A DNA stretch of 64,000 nucleotides from Neophaeococcomyces mojaviensis (Eukaryota; Ascomycota; Eurotiomycetes; Chaetothyriales): the NCBI GenBank assembly GCA_030247915.1, contig JAPDRQ010000020.1, positions 1-64,000 on the forward strand. The letters run 5' to 3'. Made by a program: the position numbers and the translations under genes. The notes below the pieces were generated by a model that had not been told where the DNA came from, ran no database searches, and was given only the letters and a program-made list of their open reading frames with translations. Below are positions 1-10,906 of the stretch, in pieces. Every line of letters starts with the position of its first letter. Position 1 is the first letter of the stretch.

Positions 1-288
1 AGCATGTTGACTGTGGCAAGTGTATCTGTAATGAGCTATGTGGTTTTGAGTATTGGGACTAGTGTTTTACACGCAAACAAATTCGGTGGAGTGTGAAAAC
101 ACTTTGTTAGACTCGCATGTGAGCAAAAGAAAAACCTTCCGTAGGAGGGGAGGGTCAATAGATATAAGATATCTCTGACTGCATGAACATGATCGAATTT
201 TCCTATATCACTGTCCTGTTCGTGCGCCAATGGTTGCACACGCTTTAACATCTCTGTCAATCAATCAACCTGGTTGTGCACTGTCCAT

Positions 289-3177
289 CTAATCCGGCTC
301 ATCACTGTCATCATCGTCATCATCCCCTACCATCGGGAGCTTCCCTTTGACTTGAGGCGACGCAGTTTGAGAAGGGGGCTTGACACCCACAGATCTCTTC
401 GGTCTATCCTCGTCGCTCTCAGACTCCTCATCGCTGTCGTCATCCTCGTCACTACTTGACTTCCTCTGTGTTTGCGGCCGCTTGTCATTCTGTTCGTTAT
501 CATCTGTATCTTCGACTGACGGAAACCCCCATGATGACCCAATGCTCTTAGCAGGTCTGTGTGGTGAGGGTTTGCGTGCGCCGTTAACGCCGTTTGTGGG
601 GGTTGATGCGGAAGTCGAGGCGAGCCGTTGTGGAGGGTTGATGGATGAGCTTGAATTCAAGGTGGATGCTGTGCTTGGAGTGGGTATCGGGCGTGGACTT
701 GGGACTGGCCTTGACGATGTCGGTGGGACTGGTTGCTGTGATGGCGGTAACTGGGAAGGAGGAGGAAGTTGTGTTTGAGGTTGAGGTGATCTCGGCTGTG
801 CCTGCTGCGCTTGTACAGGTGTAGGTCGTGTCAGTGTCTGGGTGTTGGTTGGTTGGTTGCTGGAGCCTGTTGCTGGCCCACCATTGACACCAGTACTCGT
901 GATACTGTCCATCTCGCGCCGAAGCTCTCCGGTCAACTCACCTAACTGACTTCGAAGCTGTGTTTGTGTTGCCTCTAGCCTCGACCGCGCCGCCAGGAGC
1001 TCTCTATGTTCGGCTTGCAATCTGGTGCGCTGTTCTGCCAACCTCGTTCGCTCATCTGCTAGTGACTGAACGTCTGGTGTCACAGGAGATGCCGAGTCTG
1101 GTTGTACCGTTTGCTGACGTTGGACAGGCATACCTTGAACGATCATTCCACCCGTCTGCACTTGACCCAGATTTGGCATGTTTGGCATGTTTGGCATGGG
1201 AGGGGCTGGGAAGACTACCGGAATATGCTGGTGCTGCTGCATCGGCTGCAGTGGCATCATTGTCCAGCCTTCCGGAAGAGTCAAGCCTTGTGGTAGTTGA
1301 TCACTTCCAGAGTGAAGAATGTTCTGCTGCTGGTTTGGTGTGAGAGCAGTCATTGTAGGTAGTGCTGGTCGCAACTGTTGATTGGGCAGCGCTGCTGCTT
1401 GGGTCCCCGGTTGAGGCTGTTGTTGTCCGTCTTGTCGTGCCAGACGTATCCTCGCCAGCTGAGCCTGCACATTTCTCAGAGCTTGCAGTTCGCTCATAGA
1501 AGCTTGAAGAGAGTCGATCTCTCTCTGAATTTGCCGCTCTGCAGCTTCGAGCATTTCCTGACCTGTTCCACGCGCTTGACGATGCTGGCCTTGGCCTCGT
1601 CTTCTCATTCCGTCCCATCTTATGCCAAAGCCGTACTGTTGAGGTGCGTTGCCGTTTTGACCCTGCGCTGGCGGAGGATTGAGGTTAGCCAATTGCTGCT
1701 CAAGCTCCTCAAACATGTTATTACCTCTTGCTGCGCCGACTCCTATCCTGAGCGGGCCGAATTGATATACTCTTGGACCTCCATTGCCTGGATTTCGTCC
1801 ATGCTGGCCACGACCTGCAGCGCCTTGTGCTCCTGCGGCCGGTCTTGGCTGCGGTGTCGGCACCACGGTAGCTCTGCACGTGGGACATATCTGCTGTCTC
1901 TCCAGCCAACTTCTCAGACACGAGAAATGCAGAACATGGCCACAGGGCAATTTCTTGGGTCTCATCCGCTCTGCCATCGGGTCGGTCGGCTGTCCCTGAG
2001 CAGGCGGCACATACGGCCTCATCTCTTCTCGGCAGATGATACACACGTCTTCCCTTCCGAAATCGGCATCTGTAGCATCGGGGTATCGCTCGTTCATGTC
2101 CCTGGTGGCCGTTCGATAGCGCATGAAATCGCCAATGCGCTTGAAGAAGGATCGACATGTGAGGAAGACGTCTCGCATGATGTGCAGCGGCAGGCCGTAG
2201 AAGATGAGTAGGATGAAGAAGAATGACAGGTATACGACGAGTTTGCAGAAGTCGGTTGCAAGATCGAGATAGAAGACCCATCGTCCTTTGGCCTCCCAGC
2301 CTTCGACTTCAATGTCTGCTTCATCGATGGGTTGAGCGGCGGCGGCAGCAACGGCTCTGACTCTCTCTTCCGCCTGTCTTGCATTCGGCAGCGGTTGAGC
2401 AGGCTGGGCGGCGTCTGCATCACCCGTGCTCTCTGTCTGTTGTGGTTGTCGTGCTTGCAACTCCCGCACCGCATTGTCAATCCTCTCATTCCGGATGGCG
2501 GCTGCCCTCTTCTGCTTCTGTCCCCTCACAATGCCAATCTCAATCAAATTCAAAGCGTATCGCGTCGCAGTGCTTAGGCTCGTAATGGTAAGGACAGCAA
2601 ATTCAAAGCCAAACATAACCAACATATCCGGCCTCGGCATGTGCAAGACCTGGCCGACCACATACTCCAACATGCTCAAGTCAAACAGCACGCCCAATCC
2701 TAAACTCAGGGCCAACCGCATGTGAAACAGTCCTGCGCTCCGACCCTGCTGCATGTTATGCTGTTGTTGCTCCAACACCTCGACTCGGCCTTCTCCTATC
2801 CAGCCCCAGACCTTGCCGGCGAGCAGACTGAAGAACATGACCAGAAACCATGCGCCAATCTCACCCCGGAAGATGGTCATGGCCAGACATGTCTCGGTCA
2901 CAGCAAACCACGCTTTCTCGTACAGCTGTTCCACTTCGATCGGTCGCAAGGGCCCGTAGAGGAGTTTCTGCAGAAGGAGGAGGGCGGAAGATGCTGTGAC
3001 AAATACCAGATTGCACAAGATCATCAGGTTGGCGGAGGACTGGGAAAGGTAGACGGCAGCGCTGTAGAAGTTGGGTCGCTGGGCTAAGGCCTTGAGGACA
3101 ACGCCGCCGGCGAGCACGGCAGACAGCGCTGCATACGCCGTCCAGCGGGAGCGCATGGTAGCTGCTTGAGGTGGCAT
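289..3177 (-). CDS. hrd1: Hrd1/synoviolin-type ER-associated RING E3 ubiquitin ligase
   Basis: A single open frame encodes 962 aa from an ATG at 3177. The N-terminal half has about six hydrophobic segments (near residues 14-32, 43-72, 90-125, 152-175, 183-215 and 300-335), matching the Hrd1 membrane domain. A RING-H2 finger follows at about 379-434, with C379, C382, C412, H414, H417, C420, C431 and C434. The tail of about 500 residues is Gln/Pro-rich with a coiled-coil stretch and ends in long Asp/Glu runs. In the family, Hrd1 ubiquitinates misfolded ER proteins for retrotranslocation and proteasomal degradation (ERAD). The length is typical of filamentous fungi and longer than yeast Hrd1 because of the low-complexity tail. 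A 9-bp repeat near 1176-1200 encodes repeated Asn-Met-Pro. No intron is needed. Identification is firm; the tail is poorly conserved sequence. Confidence 0.95.
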   Translation of the reverse strand: MPPQAATMRSRWTAYAALSAVLAGGVVLKALAQRPNFYSAAVYLSQSSANLMILCNLVFVTASSALLLLQKLLYGPLRPIEVEQLYEKAWFAVTETCLAMTIFRGEIGAWFLVMFFSLLAGKVWGWIGEGRVEVLEQQQHNMQQGRSAGLFHMRLALSLGLGVLFDLSMLEYVVGQVLHMPRPDMLVMFGFEFAVLTITSLSTATRYALNLIEIGIVRGQKQKRAAAIRNERIDNAVRELQARQPQQTESTGDADAAQPAQPLPNARQAEERVRAVAAAAAQPIDEADIEVEGWEAKGRWVFYLDLATDFCKLVVYLSFFFILLIFYGLPLHIMRDVFLTCRSFFKRIGDFMRYRTATRDMNERYPDATDADFGREDVCIICREEMRPYVPPAQGQPTDPMAERMRPKKLPCGHVLHFSCLRSWLERQQICPTCRATVVPTPQPRPAAGAQGAAGRGQHGRNPGNGGPRVYQFGPLRIGVGAARGNNMFEELEQQLANLNPPPAQGQNGNAPQQYGFGIRWDGMRRRGQGQHRQARGTGQEMLEAAERQIQREIDSLQASMSELQALRNVQAQLARIRLARQDGQQQPQPGTQAAALPNQQLRPALPTMTALTPNQQQNILHSGSDQLPQGLTLPEGWTMMPLQPMQQHQHIPVVFPAPPMPNMPNMPNLGQVQTGGMIVQGMPVQRQQTVQPDSASPVTPDVQSLADERTRLAEQRTRLQAEHRELLAARSRLEATQTQLRSQLGELTGELRREMDSITSTGVNGGPATGSSNQPTNTQTLTRPTPVQAQQAQPRSPQPQTQLPPPSQLPPSQQPVPPTSSRPVPSPRPIPTPSTASTLNSSSSINPPQRLASTSASTPTNGVNGARKPSPHRPAKSIGSSWGFPSVEDTDDNEQNDKRPQTQRKSSSDEDDDSDEESESDEDRPKRSVGVKPPSQTASPQVKGKLPMVGDDDDDDSDEPD

Positions 3178-4832
3178 GGTGCCGATGCTAGAGATTCACA
3201 GTGAAGACAAGTATGTCTATTGTTACAGGGAGAGCGAGTGTGAGGACATGGTGTACAATTTGTCAGCGGCCGTGACTGACGCAACAAAGACCGATGAATA
3301 GATGAGAAGGTGTAATATACAGACCAGGTGCGTCGTAAATATGACCGACGTGTCACCGGGAGAAAGATGCAGAGTTGTGCGAGTTGGATACCTATCAGAT
3401 GGGGCAAGCAGGCGCAGTTTGTGTAACTGTAGCAGTCCATTCGGCCACTGTATGCGGAGTCTTTCACGTGCCAAGATCTGGGTAAACTGCGTCAACTTGG
3501 CCACCCGTTTGGGTCTAGACTCAGGCCGCTCCAGTACACTCCAATATGGAGCACTTGCAACCGATGATATCCAGCACTCACGAAATATCACTAAACCAGC
3601 GACAAGAGTTGGACAGCTTGGAAACTACCTAAATTAGGCCAACGCCATGACCTTGAAAGGCTGTGGAATCAAAAGTCCAAGTCATTGTCTGCTTCGGGCG
3701 AGTCATTGAGGGCCAAAGCATGCTGACTGTCATGCCAAGAACGTGTCTATCCTAGTAGCTTTTCGAACAGGAAGAGCTTGGGTCCTCAGAAACAACACCA
3801 GTTGTAAACCCGTCTCAGACGTTCACATAAGTCCAAATGTTCCGTACTATGGTTGTTTGGCTGATGGCATGAAGTTGACCGTCTCCTTTAGAACCAGACT
3901 AATCTAGCAGAGCTAATGGTACCCAATACACAGCACAACTTGACGTATTATCACTGGTTCAATCACTGGCGCAACGGCAGTGCTCAATAAATCCTTACAA
4001 CTTTACTCCGCAAGTAAGGGCAGACATCAATTGGAGTTTCCCTCCCTCTCCGGAGATAGGAAAGAAGACTTCGTTCAGTTTCAGCTCCAATACAAATGAG
4101 CATCATGGACAAGGGCCTTCAATAGACTTGGTGCCTCTCCCAATCTTTCTAGAAACAGTGGACAGTTTTTTCATCCATTGTGATGATCAGTCATACTGCT
4201 TCTTTCACAAAGCCAACTTTCGACAGAGTCTCCCTAAGCGTGAAGTACTTCAGCTATACAATATGCCATCATGGTATCGGCGTCCGCCTTTCAATACCCC
4301 TTTTTTTCAAGGACAAAACCAAGTCAGCGGAAATCTATGCTTGTAAATCCTGGGGTTCTCTTGTACTGAGTAGTATTGCACAGAATGGAGTTGGAGACTT
4401 GCGATCTATTCAGACCACCACTCTTCTCACCATCTTTGATCTCACAAGTTTATTGAGTGCTCCATTTCCCTCTTTTACCCGTGCTTAACTATAATTCATA
4501 TCAGCTTGGAAAAGCCACTACACCTCTGCATGGTTGAGGGTTGGTCTTTCAATACATCACACGCAACATTCTAAACTCATGGTGGATAGAATTACACACC
4601 TCCCGGCCCCAGAGCAGGAAGAACGACGCCGAGCTTCCTGGTTGTGGGTAACCAGATGTATGAGCCATTATGTAGCATTATCCCATTGTGTTGGTCTGCT
4701 TGTTGCAACCACGATCGTCTTTACTACACTTTTGTCTATCGACAAAGACTTGTTAAGAGGTTCCTGATAATTCATATTTTGACTTCTGGCGCTTAATGTC
4801 TTGTATACTATTTGATGAAGGTAATATCGATC
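3178..4832. other. Intergenic region upstream of hrd1
   Basis: About 1.65 kb separates the hrd1 start codon from the stop of the next minus-strand gene. Open frames here are short, overlap on both strands and show no recognisable domain. The part next to 3178 should hold the hrd1 promoter and 5' leader. I see no RNA gene or repeat. Confidence 0.5.
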
Positions 4833-5639
4833 TTAGTCAGATAATTTTCTATATGTATGGGTTGCGCTTTTCATATTTGATGGCAGTTCGTGTCTTGAGG
4901 TGTCCCCTACTTCGGACCGAGCTACACCTTGTGCTTCATGCAAAGGATTGCCACCAGTCTCATATCGAGTCTGGCCTGCCGCTTCGTGGAGGTGATCACG
5001 TGCGCTACGAGCTGCCCCTAGACGATGCGCCGCTGCACTTGCATTCACTTCGTCCACTTCAATCGCTTGTAGCTCATGCGGCTGAACTCTTGCGCTCATG
5101 TCTTTGCCTTTATTGTTCTGGGCGACAGACGCTGTGGAGATTCCAGTATTACTCAACGATCCGTCTGATATGGAAGGAGCTTCAAGTTCCGGTTTTTCCA
5201 TGCTCGCGGCTTGAAGTTTACTTTCGGCTTCTCTCTGCCTAGCTCGTCGCTTTCTCATGAAGATCAGTATGACTATTATGCAGCTGACGAGGAGGATCGC
5301 GAGGACGACGGCTATTGCGATAGCAATTTTGAGTGTATTAGAAGAAGAGCTGTCATTAGCTTTCGAAGCATCGCTCGGTCTGGTGGAGGCAATGGTGGAG
5401 GTTATTCTTGTGGAAGTGTTCAAAGTTGTGGCTATGTTTGTGCTTGCGATCGTTCTGCTGAGGCTCACTTCTCCTGTGCTCGACGCTGACGTGGTTGGTA
5501 CAGTGCTACTGCTACATTCCGTAGCGCGACGTAGTAGTCGTCCGCCAAATGAAAACGGAGCATCAGCAGCATCCGTCGAAGCACATAGGAGCGTTGTGCT
5601 CGTAGTACTTAAGCTGGAAGAAGCAATTGTAGTCACCAT
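4833..5639 (-). CDS. Ser/Thr-rich single-pass membrane protein, hypothetical
   Basis: The model is 268 aa from the ATG at 5639. The frame is open further upstream but has no other ATG before a stop near 5754, so either this ATG is used or a short 5' exon is missing. Residues 1-100 are rich in Ser, Thr and Ala with few cysteines, as in O-glycosylated ectodomains. A strong transmembrane segment lies at about 103-128 and is followed by a basic stop-transfer stretch (RKRRARQR). The 130-residue cytoplasmic tail is polar. This layout resembles fungal wall-stress-sensor-like proteins (Mid2/WSC-like tails), but no WSC cysteine domain is visible and the N-terminal signal is weak. A sensor role is inference from layout only. 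Confidence 0.6.
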   Translation of the reverse strand: MVTTIASSSLSTTSTTLLCASTDAADAPFSFGGRLLRRATECSSSTVPTTSASSTGEVSLSRTIASTNIATTLNTSTRITSTIASTRPSDASKANDSSSSNTLKIAIAIAVVLAILLVSCIIVILIFMRKRRARQREAESKLQAASMEKPELEAPSISDGSLSNTGISTASVAQNNKGKDMSARVQPHELQAIEVDEVNASAAAHRLGAARSARDHLHEAAGQTRYETGGNPLHEAQGVARSEVGDTSRHELPSNMKSATHTYRKLSD

Positions 5640-7263
5640 GACTGTATACAGCAGACACAACAAAGGCAGGATTGTTTGGATGGCATTCGACGCAGCCAGT
5701 GCAATATGAGCTTGAACGGTGGAAAGAAGAGCAATTAGCCCATATTTCGTAGCTCAACCCACCTCGTCACTTCTACTTCTGCACTATAATCATGTCGTCG
5801 GCTCGTGATACGAGACCCATCTGCGCCTGGCTTGAGGGAGGCGAGATGTACTGGAAAAGAGAAGCTGCCATTTGAAGACAGAAATCAGTTGGCTTGGAAA
5901 TCGTGTAAGTATAGCATAGTGGCGGACAAGGCGTGCGCTAACGGTGCCATTGGCGCTGAGATAGGGGCGACACGGCTAACAATTTACTCACCTCGAACAC
6001 ACCCTTATGCAACGAGCTCCTTCAACATTTCTAATGCTATCACTTTCCTTTTCGACTTGAGTATGGCATTAATAGAATAAAAATGGCGAACGCGAATCAC
6101 TTCGCAGTAGGTAGAAGGTTAGTATCGTTGTTCAAAATCCGTGCCTCAAATCTAGTGATGGTAGCGACAACGAGGTCTATCCAGCTTTACAACACAACAG
6201 AAGTTTGGACAGTTGCGCAGCTATACAAAATTGGTCACATGGGGCGTGTTAGCGTGTCTGGACGTGGATTAACATCAGCATAAACGGTTTATCATCGAGG
6301 CATTGTACCACGTCAGACTAAAACCATCACCACAGATTTGTCTGCATGGCATCGAAGAAATGACTTTGGTGTGTGCTACTGCGATGTGGCAACATCAAAG
6401 ACAAAAAGATACAGGAGTCGAGGCTCCTTGTTTCGAAAACTAACCATCATGAGCTCCAACAGGGTATGCAAAATCGAAATTACAAACGACCTGGTACGCA
6501 TTATCCAAACCACACTGAGGTTCACATTGAGCCCTGAAGCCTCATAACAAAACAATTGGCTAGGTTAGTGCTTATGATTCGTTTGGCGAGCAGCTCACGA
6601 AAACCATTCCTGGAGCCACCAGCACACTTGCAACTGGCATATCAAACGCGAATATGACTTAAGGTGGTATCATTAGCAGGCTTTCCCCAGAAGAATGCAT
6701 GAAACAAGTCTCTGCAATAAGTGCATAACAACTACCATTCCCGTTTTCTCACTGTATTCATGTCCAAATGAAACACAGTATTCCCCTTCCCTTCCCTTAC
6801 CAGCGCAGCGAAAAAAGAAAGACAGCACTGCTGAGTAGATATACATACTTGAACTAACCCCTGTCATATAACCTATAACTGATAGGGCATTCTTTACTCC
6901 TTTTTCGAGACTCCTAAATTGTAGTATCGTCTTGGTATGCAGCATTTCCATTGAGCTTCTGTTGATACTGTCCTGGTTAAAAATGATCGGGAAGTCTGAG
7001 CAGTGCGTGTGAGGAGTATATATATAAGGGCAGCAGCTTTCGAGATATGACCGCCCTAGCATTGTAGTTGGCATACGGAAGACTTTCGTTAGAGGCCAGC
7101 GGCGTGAAGTTACACCACTATCATAACTACCGGTACCGCTTCCTAATGCTTAAGATTGCCCTTCCAGATGCAACTAAATACGCTGAAATGGTGTTCACCA
7201 ATACAAGTCAAGTCATTCTATATTCATGAACACCCTGCATCTATAGCAACACATAAATTCTAA
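5640..7263. other. Intergenic region
   Basis: About 1.6 kb with no convincing gene. The open frame just upstream of 5639 (to about 5753) is hydrophobic and signal-peptide-like but lacks an ATG, so it may be part of a missed first exon of the neighbouring membrane protein. The rest shows only short overlapping frames. Confidence 0.4.
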
Positions 7264-8529
7264 TCAATACCCATCTCCTAACTTCCAAGACCGTCCTGCG
7301 ACACTCGCTCTGACTTCCGGATCGGTCCCGTTCCGAATAGCCTCAACCCTCATGTCAATTAGAGTCTGCAATGACCGATCAATTTCTTCCTTCAACTCCC
7401 AGTTCTTGCCAGGTACTGGAATTTCCACCTTCTTCTGTTCGATCTTAGTCCAGTCTTTGACTTGATCAATGATCTTGGCTTTCTGCTCCCACTCATCTAA
7501 CTCTTTCATAGCGTCCCCCCAGCGATGATGCAATCCAAACCATTCCTCAAACGCCTCGTGAGTCGTAAAACATATTCCATACCCATCACAGTAACATGCC
7601 CTGCTATCCGGACACACTTTCGGCTCGCCAGTAAAAATGACTTGCCAGATGTACTCAAAAACTCGCCCACTGACCCAATCGCTTTCTTTCGTCCGTATCA
7701 ACCAGTTTCTGTACCTCTCGAAATTCTCCCTAGGAATGTTCGTGATGCGGTCCGAGGAGACGGCAAACTGCGCGCAACATGGAGCGCCTAGGGCATCAGG
7801 AATGGAAACGCCAGGGAACATCTCAGCCCACGCGCGGGCAACCGCCACCTCCTCAGCCTTCGTGTTCTCCCGGTAGCTGCGTCCGGGATATATCCGCTCC
7901 GGACACCCGGGATCCCAGTGGCAGCGCAAGTTCATGTACCCTTCTCGCCAGACTCGTTCGGACGACAATCTCTTGAGCACTTCGGTGGCCTCGTGATTGA
8001 GGAGTTCAGGAGTGTGCCAGGCGCGTTGGTGCGCGTGCATGAAGATGTTGATGTCTGGCAGGGAGTCGTAATGGTCGAGGATGTAGGTGAGGTAGACCAT
8101 TGCTTCATGACCTTTGTTCATCGGGGTGTGGAGGGGCGCTGAAAGATCGTCGACAATATAGATGTATTGTTGGATGTCAGGCGGTGCGAGGGAGAGGAAG
8201 GTTGTGTTTTCAATAGTTAGGTGGCCCATTATCACGGCGCGGGTGTAGGTTGAGTTGGGAGGGCGGAAGGTAGAGGGGGGAAGGTGAAGGCCCGTGAAGG
8301 AGGTAGTGATGCCATTACTGGGGGCTTGTGGTTGGGTTGGTTGGGAATGTTGTTGTTTGTTTACGGGTGGTCTGGTGTCCTCCTGTCCATCATCGACAAG
8401 CTCACCAAGTCCGACGGACTGGGAGAGGCTTTGGAGGGTGGAACTATAGTCTCTATTCTTGAGCTGGAAATAGATTATGCATAATGCTGCTGTAATAGCG
8501 ACCAGGGCAACACGCTTCGCAAAGATCAT
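7264..8529 (-). CDS. DUF3431 family protein, predicted type II membrane protein
   Basis: One open frame of 421 aa begins at the ATG at 8529. Residues 5-22 form a single hydrophobic signal-anchor after a Lys-Arg pair, predicting a type II protein of the secretory pathway with a lumenal C-terminal domain. The body carries features I associate with the fungal DUF3431 family: a His-rich FMHAHQRAWHTPE motif, a following Asn-Leu-Arg-Cys-His-Trp stretch with a nearby Cys-Pro, and several paired cysteines (CCAQF, SRACYCDGYGIC). The family has no established biochemical function; a glycosyltransferase-like role in the Golgi is sometimes suggested, and I cannot support it from sequence. Length is normal for the family and there are no introns. 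Confidence 0.8.
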   Translation of the reverse strand: MIFAKRVALVAITAALCIIYFQLKNRDYSSTLQSLSQSVGLGELVDDGQEDTRPPVNKQQHSQPTQPQAPSNGITTSFTGLHLPPSTFRPPNSTYTRAVIMGHLTIENTTFLSLAPPDIQQYIYIVDDLSAPLHTPMNKGHEAMVYLTYILDHYDSLPDINIFMHAHQRAWHTPELLNHEATEVLKRLSSERVWREGYMNLRCHWDPGCPERIYPGRSYRENTKAEEVAVARAWAEMFPGVSIPDALGAPCCAQFAVSSDRITNIPRENFERYRNWLIRTKESDWVSGRVFEYIWQVIFTGEPKVCPDSRACYCDGYGICFTTHEAFEEWFGLHHRWGDAMKELDEWEQKAKIIDQVKDWTKIEQKKVEIPVPGKNWELKEEIDRSLQTLIDMRVEAIRNGTDPEVRASVAGRSWKLGDGY

Positions 8530-9283
8530 CGCATGAACACGGATATTTCACGAAGAAGGTTTTGCCGGACAAGGTGTGCAGCTAAACACGAGCGTCTAGA
8601 CATTGGAGCCAGTAACACTGGAGAGCAAGTTCTCAGGACAGAATAGTTCCTTACCGTGTTTTTCGATGAGAATGTTACCACTGTCGAGTAGGAAAGAAAC
8701 TGCGACAGACATGACGATGTTTGCATGATTTGACATGGTGACGCGTAAGCACGTGCCAATTGGAAGTCAACTGAACGTTGACGGTGAAGTTTATCGGCGC
8801 CCGGAGATCACCGTTTGTCGCCTAACGACAGTGTCCTAATACCCCAAGGTGACTGCTGGATCGCCACGTTACTTATAGATTCCAATCAAATCACAGGCAA
8901 TGGGGACAAGACTGACATGGTGATATTGTGTATGGAGTAGTAGCAAAAGAACCAACAAGTCAGGGTAGTGCTAAATGCAGAGGGCAGATAGTTTGCATTA
9001 GGGCTTAACCATGCCGTCTACTGCAGCAGAGACATTCTGACCGCATATCATAGCCAAACTCAATGACCACAAGGCAAGCCCGTCGACTCATCATCAATGT
9101 ATCACAAAGATTGCATAGCACATGCCGTTGATTCAAACAATTGTATTGCGGGGGTATTCGTTTCCCAATTCATACAACTTTAGGTCGATGGAGTTGGCCA
9201 CGCACCCGGATTGCGTCTCCATTGCTCTACTTCATCACTTGACGCAGCGTACTAGGCACTCTCGTTCGTCTCTGTGACTCCAT
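8530..9283. other. Intergenic region
   Basis: This 0.75 kb stretch contains the upstream region of the DUF3431 gene and the 3' flank of the Cys-Pro repeat gene. I see no coding signal, RNA gene or repeat. Confidence 0.4.
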
Positions 9284-9828
9284 CTATGCCTTGGCACCGA
9301 CGACGGGGCAGACAGCGCCCTTGGGCGCAGACTGAACTGATGGGTGTGCCTCAACCCTACCCTACAAAGCGTATCAGCTACATTCCTGCGCTATTTGTGG
9401 TCTATCTTACCTTGTGATGAGGGACTGTAGCCTTGGTGACAGGGCATGTGGAATTCTTTGCGGTGTCAATCGCTGGATGATCTGGAGGAAGCACGGTAGT
9501 AACCGGCCTATTCAAAGTCAATCCGTCTGCCATCTCATTGTTTCCTGGCTCATGCTCACCCTACAACAGGGCAGATCTTGTCATCCATGGCCTGCGATTG
9601 TGGCTGCGACACAACCCTCTCGAGCACCGGGCAGGCAGACGCATCGTTGGCAGAGGTACCGTCTGGGATTGGGACCTTTGGGTGCTGAGCGAGCGTATGG
9701 TGGTGGTCAGTGGTTGCGTTTGTGACCGGACATTTCTGACCTGGCTTATCGAGGTCAACGGTAGGATGGCTTGGAGGCAACACCGAGTTGGTCGTTCCAA
9801 CAACTGGGCAGACTTGGGCGGATGCCAT
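9284..9828 (-). CDS. Small cytosolic protein with six Cys-Pro-Val motifs in a duplicated array (three exons)
   Basis: The spliced model joins 9828-9560, 9507-9411 and 9361-9284 and gives 147 aa. Both introns (52 and 49 bp) have GTGAGC/GTAAGA donors and TAG acceptors, and phases match. The product has six Cys-Pro-Val motifs: CPVVG, CPVTN, CPVLE, CPVVG, CPVTK, CPVVG. It consists of two similar halves. Each starts with CPVVG, continues with a VLPPxHPxxD segment spaced identically, then a CPVT-x-AT-x-H-H element, an HP-x-V segment, and ends in another CPV. The splice at 9559/9507 restores the second half in register, which strongly supports the model. No signal peptide or membrane segment is visible. 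Cys-Pro dipeptides are the core of heme-regulatory motifs, so heme or metal binding is possible but unproven. I recall similar uncharacterised proteins in other ascomycetes but cannot name a family. Confidence 0.8.
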
Positions 9829-10906
9829 TTTGTTGGATTAGTAACGTATAGACAAGTCAAGGGTTGCGAAATCACGAGATAGACCACGTAGATATGTTTC
9901 TTTTGTTAGTCAGTACAAAGAAGGTTGCTATAGAGATAATCGTTGGTTGAACATGGAGTCAGGTGATGCTTTCAATGTCGTTGAGTATTTGGTAACGAAC
10001 GAGCTCAGTGTCTGGCATATGCCCCGCGCCTCGAGGGTTGCCTACAACAGCCTCACTTGGGTGACGCAAGATTTGGACGGGTCATGTCAGGCACAGGCTC
10101 AGAACTCCCAATCAGCACTAAATGATTGGCTATTTTAGGTCTATCGGTTACCCATGGCTTTAGGCGGACTTAAGCGGCCTCCGAATGAAGGTGGGGCGAC
10201 GATTAGGTGAAATTGGTGTGATTGAGTACTCACTCTGGAGTTGACAGGCTTCTACCAGCATACTGTTGTTATAAATTGTCTTCGCTATACAGAGGAGGTG
10301 AACGATGCAGTCAATGAAAAGAACTCCATTGGTACATAGATAGATGGCATTATTATCAATCGATTTGCTGACCCAAGAAGCTTCGGGAAACAGGTAGTAG
10401 TACAAAGCTGAATGCATTTATGCCTCACTTTTTTATACGATCCGGCTACAACAAGAACACACAACAGCGAACGACTTCATCGGCAAGGTATACCTGACCA
10501 CTGGACCTTACTTGTTTGAGTCATGCTTTAGGGCGCCTTGCACATGTTCCTATGCGCTAGGTACCAAACAAAGGAGACAATATGCGACACTGCTCCTGAG
10601 GAGGAAGGACCGCTGAAGTTCAATGGCAGGCCACTGCTATGCGTCCATGATAAGGAAGCCAGTATATGCGCCATCCTGAAGCACGACTGGGTCAGGAGCT
10701 GATAGAGCGTAGTTTCGTATCATCGGCCCCGCTGCTCGATCGTCTCGATCAGACCGCACGTTTCCCAGCTTCCCAAACAACTAAGGCGCAGTGTGGCAAG
10801 GCTGAGTTGAAGCTCTCTTTCTAGTGTCGCCCCTTAGAGTATGTGATTTTGTATTGGTAGGTCTACCTTTTGATGTTCCAGTCAAGCCAACATAACCAAA
10901 CTCCTC
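9829..10906. other. Intergenic region
   Basis: About 1.1 kb between the Cys-Pro repeat gene and the 3' end of wetA. Open frames are short and have low-complexity or random-looking composition. I see nothing further in it. Confidence 0.4.

Noticed and set aside
960..1343. 127-codon frame antisense to hrd1
   Set aside because: It is the mirror of the low-complexity Hrd1 tail and has no independent support.
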